Assembly (NCBI GenBank): GCA_009193035.1
Contig: SWDT01000066.1
Span: 124,001-188,000, forward strand
From: Halicephalobus mephisto
Taxonomy: Eukaryota; Nematoda; Chromadorea; Rhabditida; Panagrolaimidae
Direction of reading: 5' to 3'
Length of the DNA stretch: 64,000 nt
Position numbers and translations under genes: made by a program. The notes beneath the pieces were generated by a model. It did not search any database. It worked only from the letters and a program-made list of their open reading frames with translations, and was not told the origin of the DNA. Shown piece after piece: positions 56,836 to 64,000 of the stretch (position 1 is its first letter; each line of letters opens with the position of its first letter).

Positions 56836-59800
56836 ATGGGAGTCCTCACACTCACAATTATCTGCCATGAAGCCAAAGTCAGCAAGACTATGCAGTTCGA
56901 CCCTAGAACGGTCGTCTTCGATGCTTGCCGAGTGATTAGAGACAAGATCGGCAAAGGTCTCAATGGACAAGGTTGGTCCAGCAATAAATAATTAAGTAGG
57001 TTATTACTGTTGTCTTTAGCTCAAGACTATGGCCTTCTCAAAGTTGTGGACGAGTCCAAGGCAGTTGTCTGGATGGACAAAGGAAGGACGCTCGAGTACT
57101 ACCTCGTTCGTAATGGAGACACCCTTGAGTACCGTAACAAGATCAGAATCCTCAAGGTCAAGACCCTCGATGGCGGTTCCGTCAAGTCCATCTCCGTCGA
57201 TGAAAGCCAGCCCGTAGAGCAACTGATGGTGACTGTCTGCTCGAAGATGGGGATCTCCAACTATGACGAGTACTCCCTGACTCGTGCCAGTGACCTCACT
57301 TCTGGACGAGACTTTAAGCGATCCACCACAAGCTTGGACGACAAGAACGGATTCAAGGAGAACGACACCACTGGAAGATTCATGAATACTATCGGAAGAA
57401 AGAAGGAAAAGAAGATCCAACAACTCAGAGCCAAGCTCCACACCGATGAGGAGCTCCAGTGGGTCGACCATGCCAAGACTCTGAGGGAACAAAACATTGA
57501 CGAAGACGAAGTCCTCATCTTGAGAAGAAAGTTCTACTTCAGTGACACCAACGTCGACACCCGTGACCCTGTTCAGCTGAATCTTCTGTATCTCCAGTGC
57601 AGAGACGGAATCATCAAGGGACTCCATCCAGTTGCGAGAGACACAGCCATCAAGCTCGCCGCTCTGCAGTGCTACAACGACTATGGTCCTTTCCAGGAAG
57701 GTGTCCAGAAATCCTTGGACATCAAAGAACTTCTTCCGAAAGAGTACGCCAAAGCAAAGGAACACGAAAAGAACATTGTTCAAGAGTACAAGGACCTCAT
57801 GTTCGAAGACGCTGCTGCTCCAAAGAAAAAGTACGTCCAGATCTGTCAAGCTCTACCAACTTACGGAGTCACCTTCTTCCTCGTTAAGGAAAAGGTTCCT
57901 GGTAAGAACAGACTTATTCCGAGACTCCTCGGTGTCAACAAGGAATCTGTGATGAGAGTGGACGAGAAGACCAAGAACGTCCTCAAGGAATGGCCTCTGG
58001 AGCAAGTTCGACGATGGGCAGCCTCTCACAAGACCTTTACTCTCGATTTTGGAGACTACCAAGACAGGTATTACTCTGTTCAGACTGAAGATGGGGAAAA
58101 GATTGCTGCTCTGATCGCAGGATACATCGATATCATTTTGAAGAAGAAAAAGATGGCCGACCACCTCGGAATTGAAGGAGATGAAGGCTCCACAATGCTC
58201 GAAGACAATGTAGCTCCCGCCAAAGCTACTCTAATTGCTCACGGAGAGATCAACAAAAGCATGTACGCCCAGGATGGACATGTGGCTCTTCCTGGAGTGC
58301 TGAGAAGCGCTGCAGGAACTCCTGGAGGTCAATACGGAGGAGCTCAATATGGAGCTGTTTCTGGGCATATCGTGGCCCACGATGCTCCGAAGGCCGAGAG
58401 AATCCGCTATAGTGAAGCTAGAGAGAGATCCCAAAGAGCTCTTATTGGAACCATCGAAGCAGTCATCAGGAAGGTCGAGGAGGCTGAGGAAGAGATTGCC
58501 AGAGAACCCGACATCCCGCTTCCCAAGTTTGATGATCTCCACTCTAGGAAATGGAGAGAAACCAGAGTCGAAGTCCAGAAGGATGACGTCAACGATAGAC
58601 TCGCAGCGATGGGAGCAGCTACAGCCGAAGTTGTCCAACTCACTGCTTACCCCGATGATGTGGACTCCAATCTCGTCGGTCAAGCAGTGGCTACCATCGG
58701 AAACAACCTTCCGGAAGTCGGTCGTGGAGTGAGAGAACTTGCTGGGTTGATGTCCGACAGAGAACGGGCTGGAGACCTGGTCGAAGCGACAAGAAGACTC
58801 TGCGGAGCCTTCGGAACCTTCCTCGAGAAAGTCCACCCTGAAGTTGAAGAGAAGCGTCCAGTGGTTCTCTCTGCAGCCAGTAAAGTCGGAGAATTCTCCC
58901 ACGAAGTCATCAACACCATGGATGAACCTACCAGAGAAGACAGAACTTTCCATGATCAACTGATCCACCGGGCTAAGAACGTCGCCACAAGCACCGCCGA
59001 ACTCGTTCTCCAAGCAAAGACGGTCTCTGCAGACTGTCCATCTCCACAATTGAAGGAACAAGTCGTCTCCAGCGCTACCCAATGTGCCTTCGCGACCAGC
59101 CAACTCGTGGCTTGCGCTAGAATTGTTGCTCCAACGATCGAGAAGGAATCCTGCCAGGAACAGCTCACGACTGCCGCCAAACAAGTCTCCAGAACTGTTA
59201 CTGACCTCCTCTCCGATGCCAGAACCTCCACCCAGCAGTCCATCTCTGGAAGAGGATCGGAACTCTATGAGAACCTCCATAGTGCTGCTAGGAAAGTCAC
59301 CACTGCTCTGGATGACCTTCTCGACCACGTCAAGACTTCTCCAAAGATCAAGAAGACAACGACTACTGAGGATTACAACTACGAAGAGGTCCTTAGATCT
59401 TCCAACAGAGTTATCACGAATCAGGGCGACCTCCTCCGTCAAAGCGAATCTGCTATTCGTGCTTCTAGGCTTCTGGTTGACGAGATGAATCAGCAGGCCG
59501 AAGTATCTCCAGACCAACGAGACAAGCTCCACAGAGCTGCTCAAGCCGTCGCCATGGCCACTTCTGACATGATTGATGCCACCAAGGAGTGCCAGAGTCG
59601 GCCCCAGGATGCCGAATCCCAACAAGTTCTCAAATCTGCGGCAGAGAGACTGGTCCATGTAACTTCTGAAGCCACAACGAGTAGACATGCCACAACCACG
59701 ATGCAGCAGTTGGAGAAAGCAGCCAAGGACACCGCCACAGCCACGACTCAAGCCATCGCTGCTGCCAACGCCGCTCAGCCCTACATCACGACGAAAACAA

Positions 59801-62800
59801 CGACGGAGACTCTGATCCTTGAGTGCAAGGACACAGCTGAGAAAGTCCCTCCAATTATCTCCTCGATCAAGGCTTCTCAAGCAGCTCAGACTCCTGGAGA
59901 CAGATTCAGGGCCCAATCTACCTTGATCCACGACAGTTCCCAGCTGATTCCGTCCGCTCAGAGACTGGTCGAAGTCTCCAGAAGGACCGTTCCTCAAGTG
60001 ACAGAGCAGAATATTGCCTCGAGACTCCACACGACCACTCAGGAGCTGTCTACTCAGCTCGCTGAACTGAGAGTCGCTCTCAACAACGCTCAGCAGCAAA
60101 ATTTTGACTTGCAACTTGAACACTCCGAAGACCTGATACGCGAACTCGACTCTGACCTCAGAGAAATCGAGGCAGCGTCCCAGTCGCGGGGGTTACAGCC
60201 CTTACCGGGTGAAAGTGCGGAAAGAAGTGGTGCTGACCTCCACAAAGCAGCCAGAGAAGTTAGTTCCAGCTTGGCGCAGATGATTTCTGCAGCTAATATG
60301 AATGACCGTCAACACGTTGGTCAATCGGCCATGGAAGCCAGTCAAGCCCTCAGGGGGTTCACCAGAGCAGCTCATGGAGTAGTGGCCACAAGGAAAGATG
60401 TGCTGGTCAAGGAGTTCATCGTGAACGCTAGATCTGTTGTCCACGACTCTGGAAGGGTCTTTGACCACGTGAGAGAGAAGGCCCCGGCAGCTGTTTTGGA
60501 TGATGCAGCTAGACAAGTCTCGACTTCGATCAGGAAGACTCTGGCCTGTCTGCCGGATAACGCCCACATCGAGAAGGCCATCGAACAAATCCGTCAGATC
60601 GATGCAGCTCCAGTTGCCGCTCATCTACCTCCTGTTGATCTGAGACAAGCAGCGACCAAGTTGATCAATGCCACTTCTGATCTCGTCACGAAAGTCAAAG
60701 CTCCTCAGCAAGCCGGAGCCGTTGAAGTGTTCGTCTTCACCTACAGCGACTTCCATACCTCCGTCGTTCAGCATATCCAGTCGGAGTCGGATGAGAGACA
60801 GAGACACGCAATCAGAGAACAACTGGACGGTGCCAGAGATGAAGCCATCAATGTCCTCGTGAGACTCCATGGAGCGGCTGCGGATTCCGGAAACGCCTCC
60901 CACACTCAAGCTCTGAACCAGTCCACCCGAGCGTTGACGAACGTTGTCAACGTCATTGTCGACAGAGTGAGTCAGGAATCCCCTTGGTCAAGAGAATGCG
61001 ACAATGCTCTGAGACAGATACAATCTGTTCGTCACATTTTGGACAACGCCGTTCTTCCGGTGAATCAGAATGGATTCTACGAATCGCTGGACTCAGTCAC
61101 TGACAGAGCGAGACTTCTCGGGGAAGGGATGACGGGAATCGCAAGACACGCCAGACAGGAAGACACTCGATCCTTGTGCGAAAGCGTCAGAACAGCCGCC
61201 AATGCCGTCTGCGGACTGGCCGAAGATGCTGCTCAATCCGCTTATCTCATCGGAGTCTGTCATCCAGATTCCCAGCCGAGCAGAAGAGCCGTCGTTGAAG
61301 TCGAGGAAGTCACCCGGTCTCTTAGAGTTATCAAACAGGCGGCTGCTAGACTTCGAGATGGACGATCTTCAAGACCAGAAGTCCTTGATGATGCCAATGA
61401 AATCGCCAGACACACTTCTCACGTTGTCCAACTCTGCAGAGAAGCCAGCGAGAACATCAGGGATTCCAGCCAATCCAACGTGAAGCAGAAGTTTATTACT
61501 GGAGGCCACAATCTTGCTTCGACCACTTCTAGCTTGATCAACGCTGTCAAACAGCTGGACAGAAACTTTACGGAAGCGAACAAGATCGAGACTGCCAGTA
61601 GAGCCGAGGAACTCATCATGGCCACTTCCAATCTCGAGACCTTCATTGATAACCCTAGCTTCTCTCCTGTCCCAGCTAGAATCTCTTCTGCCGGTATCCA
61701 AGCCCAAGCTCCAGTCCTCCAATCCGGAAGACAGATGCTCGATGCCAGTTGCGAAATGATCAGGACCTCCAAGGACCTTGCTCAGAGTCCAAGAGACACC
61801 GAAACTTGGCAACGATTGGCTGACAATTCTCGAGTCGTCTCCGAGTCCATCAAGAAGCTGGTCACTGCGATCAGAGAACAAGCCCCAGGACAAAATGAAC
61901 TCGATGCCGCTATCCACAAACTCAACATGCTCATCAAACAAGTCGACGATGCCACGATGGCCGCTTCTCTCGGACAACTTCCACGATCAACAATCACGGA
62001 GAGAAGAGTGCAGGAGCAGATCCAACACGCGAGTCAGAGCCTCGTCGACCAGATTCCTCCTCTTGTCAATGCTGCCACCAGACACGCCGAGGAAATCGGA
62101 CACACAGTCAGAGAACACATGACTTTGATCGAACCCCTCGTCCAGAGCTCCATCCAAGCTGCTTCATTGACCTATGACTCAAGATCTCAAGAAAGTCTTC
62201 TGGAACAATGCAAGACGGTCACTGAAGCAGAGCTCCAGATGCTGTATGCAACAAAGGACTCTGGAGGGAACCCAAAGGCTAAGGAACTCCACACGATCGT
62301 CGAGGAAACTGCTCAACAATTGAGAGAAGCCGTCACTGACCTTCAGAGGAATGTCAGTGTCATGGAATCTGAATCAGGTGGAATCTCTGGAATGGTCGAA
62401 ACAATTTCCAGATCCATTGCTATTGCGGATCAGACTGCTCAACAAGCTGCAGGAGACAGCTTTGCTGATGCCCAGACGAGAATGACAAATGCCCTGGAGG
62501 AGATCCAGAAGATCGCCACGGATATGCCAACCACAGCTCCAGATTACTTGGGACAACTATCTCTCAGACTCAGTGAGGCTTACAAGAACGTGGCTCTAGA
62601 TTCCCAGATTGCCGTGGCTCTCTTGAGTACCCCGCAAATTGCTCAAAAACTCCGTTTCGCTGTCCAGAAGCTCGGAACTGCTTGTATTGAACTTGTCAAG
62701 ATCGCTGGACAGAGACGAGCTCATCCAAATGATCCTCAAATCCACAGAGCCTTGGCAGATTCCTCGAAGAAGGTGATTGATGCAGTTAGAGAAGTCCTCG

Positions 62801-63744
62801 CTGCTCTTCACGAAGGATCCAGAGGCACTCAAGCTTGCATTTCCGCTGCCAACACTGTCAGTGGCATCATTGGAGATCTCGACACAACCATCATGTTCGC
62901 CACTTGTGGCTCTCTCAACCCCCAGGCAGGAGAAGCCAATTACGGGAATCACCGGGAGATCATCGCCAAGACTGCTAGAGCCCTCATCGAAGACACCAAG
63001 GGGTTAGTGGCTGGAGCTGCAAGCAACCAAGAACAACTCGCCGTAGCTGCCCAGAACGCAGTCAGATCCATCGTCCATCTCTCTGATGCCGTCAAGAACG
63101 GAGCTGCTTATCTGAGCGAAGATTCTGCCGAATCCCAAGTCCTTGTGATCCATGCAGTCAGAGACGTCGCCGCTGCCCTCAGTGGACTCATCCAAGCAAC
63201 CAAGAACGCCTCAGGCAGAAGTCCTAACGATCCAGCCATGAACCAATTGAAGGAAGCTGCTCGTGTCATGGTCAATAATGTCACTGGACTTCTCAAAACC
63301 GTCAAGTCTGTTGAAGACAGTTCTCAAAGAGGGGCCAACGCTCTGGATGCCGCGATGAACGCTATCGACATTGCTGTCCGTCAAATCGACAATAACGAGG
63401 TTCCTTCGAAGGATCCGGTTCATCCTGACGAAGTCATCAGAGCCGCCAACAACATCCACGAAGTCACAAACAGAGCTGGAGGCGCCGCCACTTCTCTAAA
63501 TCAAGAGCAGATCATCGCAACGGCCAATTACGCCAGACAAGCCGTTGCCGAGCTCCTGATTGTAACCAGAGTCGTGGCTCACAAAGCGGACAACGTAGAC
63601 TTGAAATACAGGACTCTGAATGCTGGAAGGGATGTGGCTCTCCAAGTGAAGCACTTATTGGCAACTTTGTACTCCCTTGCCCAGAGACCCCATGACACCC
63701 AGTCCAAGAATGCCCTCCAGCTCGCTGCTCAGGAAATTGCCAAG
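56836..63744 (+). CDS. tln-1: Talin, C-terminus outside the window
   Basis: Exons 56836..56971 and 57020..63744 give 2,287 aa; the next exon begins after a GTTAGT donor and is incomplete here. The N-terminus starts MGVLTLTIICHEAKVSKTMQ and leads into the FERM head (F0-F3), with the linker before F3 and the typical KKKKMADHLGIEGDE end at about 380-400. The rest is the long rod of four- and five-helix bundles rich in Ala, with many vinculin-binding-type helices. The C-terminal actin-binding I/LWEQ domain is expected just beyond the window. Talin links integrins to actin and is needed for muscle attachment. The second exon is 6,725 nt long with no intron, in contrast to the other genes here. Confidence 0.97.
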
Positions 63745-64000
63745 GTTAGTTGATTCAAACTGATGAAAACCTCCAATGGACTAAACTTGGATAATGATTG
63801 GAAAGCACAATTTTTAGAACTTTGTAGACACTGTCCAAATTATTTTCATTAGCAATTTTACGAGAACCAACTCGGATAGTGTTTAGGAAACGCCAAAAAC
63901 CGTTGTTTTCGGTCACTATACAAGGCTGATGGCCTCAATATCCCCTTCCAAACGGTTCCAATTGTGCCCCCTCTTGACAAACCTATTCATGCCATTTTGA
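63745..64000 (+). other. Talin intron, window end
   Basis: Begins with GTTAGTTG directly after GCC-AAG. No acceptor with an in-frame continuation was identified before the window ends. It contains two more palindromic units of the GGATAGTGTC family, at 63788..63839 and 63873..63920. Confidence 0.6.

Noticed and set aside
58231..60123. 630-aa minus-strand frame inside talin
   Set aside because: It is the antisense shadow of the talin coding exon, caused by its biased codon use.

Overview
The window looks like nuclear DNA from a nematode. Genes are split by short introns (mostly 45-100 nt, GT..AG with TTTCAG acceptors). One gene is a seven-transmembrane receptor of the nematode-specific SRH chemoreceptor type. 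Prolyl-tRNA synthetase is a free-standing enzyme, as in nematodes, not fused to glutamyl-tRNA synthetase. Several genes carry an acceptor-like TTTCAG/TTTTAG at or just before the start codon with no obvious upstream exon, as expected for spliced-leader trans-splicing. I re-built the gene models by hand from frame, splice-site phase and family similarity; all exon joins given keep the reading frame. The exact species is not identified.

Layout. 0.4-4.3 kb (+): an RBBP6/Mpe1-like mRNA 3'-end processing protein followed 159 bp later by the Pol II CTD phosphatase FCP1, an operon-like pair. 5.1-6.5 kb: UQCR10 (-) and ribosomal protein L21 (+), divergent. 6.7-13.7 kb, all on the minus strand: sideroflexin, cap-binding protein NCBP1, a small membrane-anchored protein of unknown role, and a frameshifted LOTUS-Tudor gene copy. 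16-24.4 kb (+): cyclic-nucleotide phosphodiesterase PDE8 with REC-like, PAS and catalytic domains, plus a candidate alternative first exon. 24.7-26.6 kb (-): SRH receptor. 26.6-29.6 kb: AT-rich and empty. 29.7-31.3 kb (+): a secreted FAD-dependent oxidoreductase of bacterial type. 32.1-33.7 kb (+): an intact second LOTUS-Tudor copy, inverted relative to the first. 33.9-36.6 kb (-): SCYL2 pseudokinase. 40.1-53.5 kb: a very compact block of housekeeping nucleic-acid genes, UTP14 (-), ProRS (+), SON (-), an unknown protein (+), DUS4 (-) and SLX4 (+), arranged as three head-to-head pairs. 56.8-64 kb (+): talin, mostly one giant exon, running off the window end.

How the genes relate. Most are single-copy core functions: transcription and mRNA processing (RBBP6, FCP1, NCBP1, SON), translation and rRNA/tRNA work (RPL21, UTP14, ProRS, DUS4), mitochondria (UQCR10, sideroflexin), traffic and adhesion (SCYL2, talin) and repair (SLX4). 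The accessory segment is 12-34 kb. There two near-identical, inverted 1.58-kb copies of a germ-granule-type LOTUS-Tudor gene bracket about 18 kb holding PDE8, the SRH receptor and the bacterial-like oxidoreductase. The 54-56 kb and 63.8 kb noncoding stretches hold a family of short degenerate palindromes that I do not recognise.
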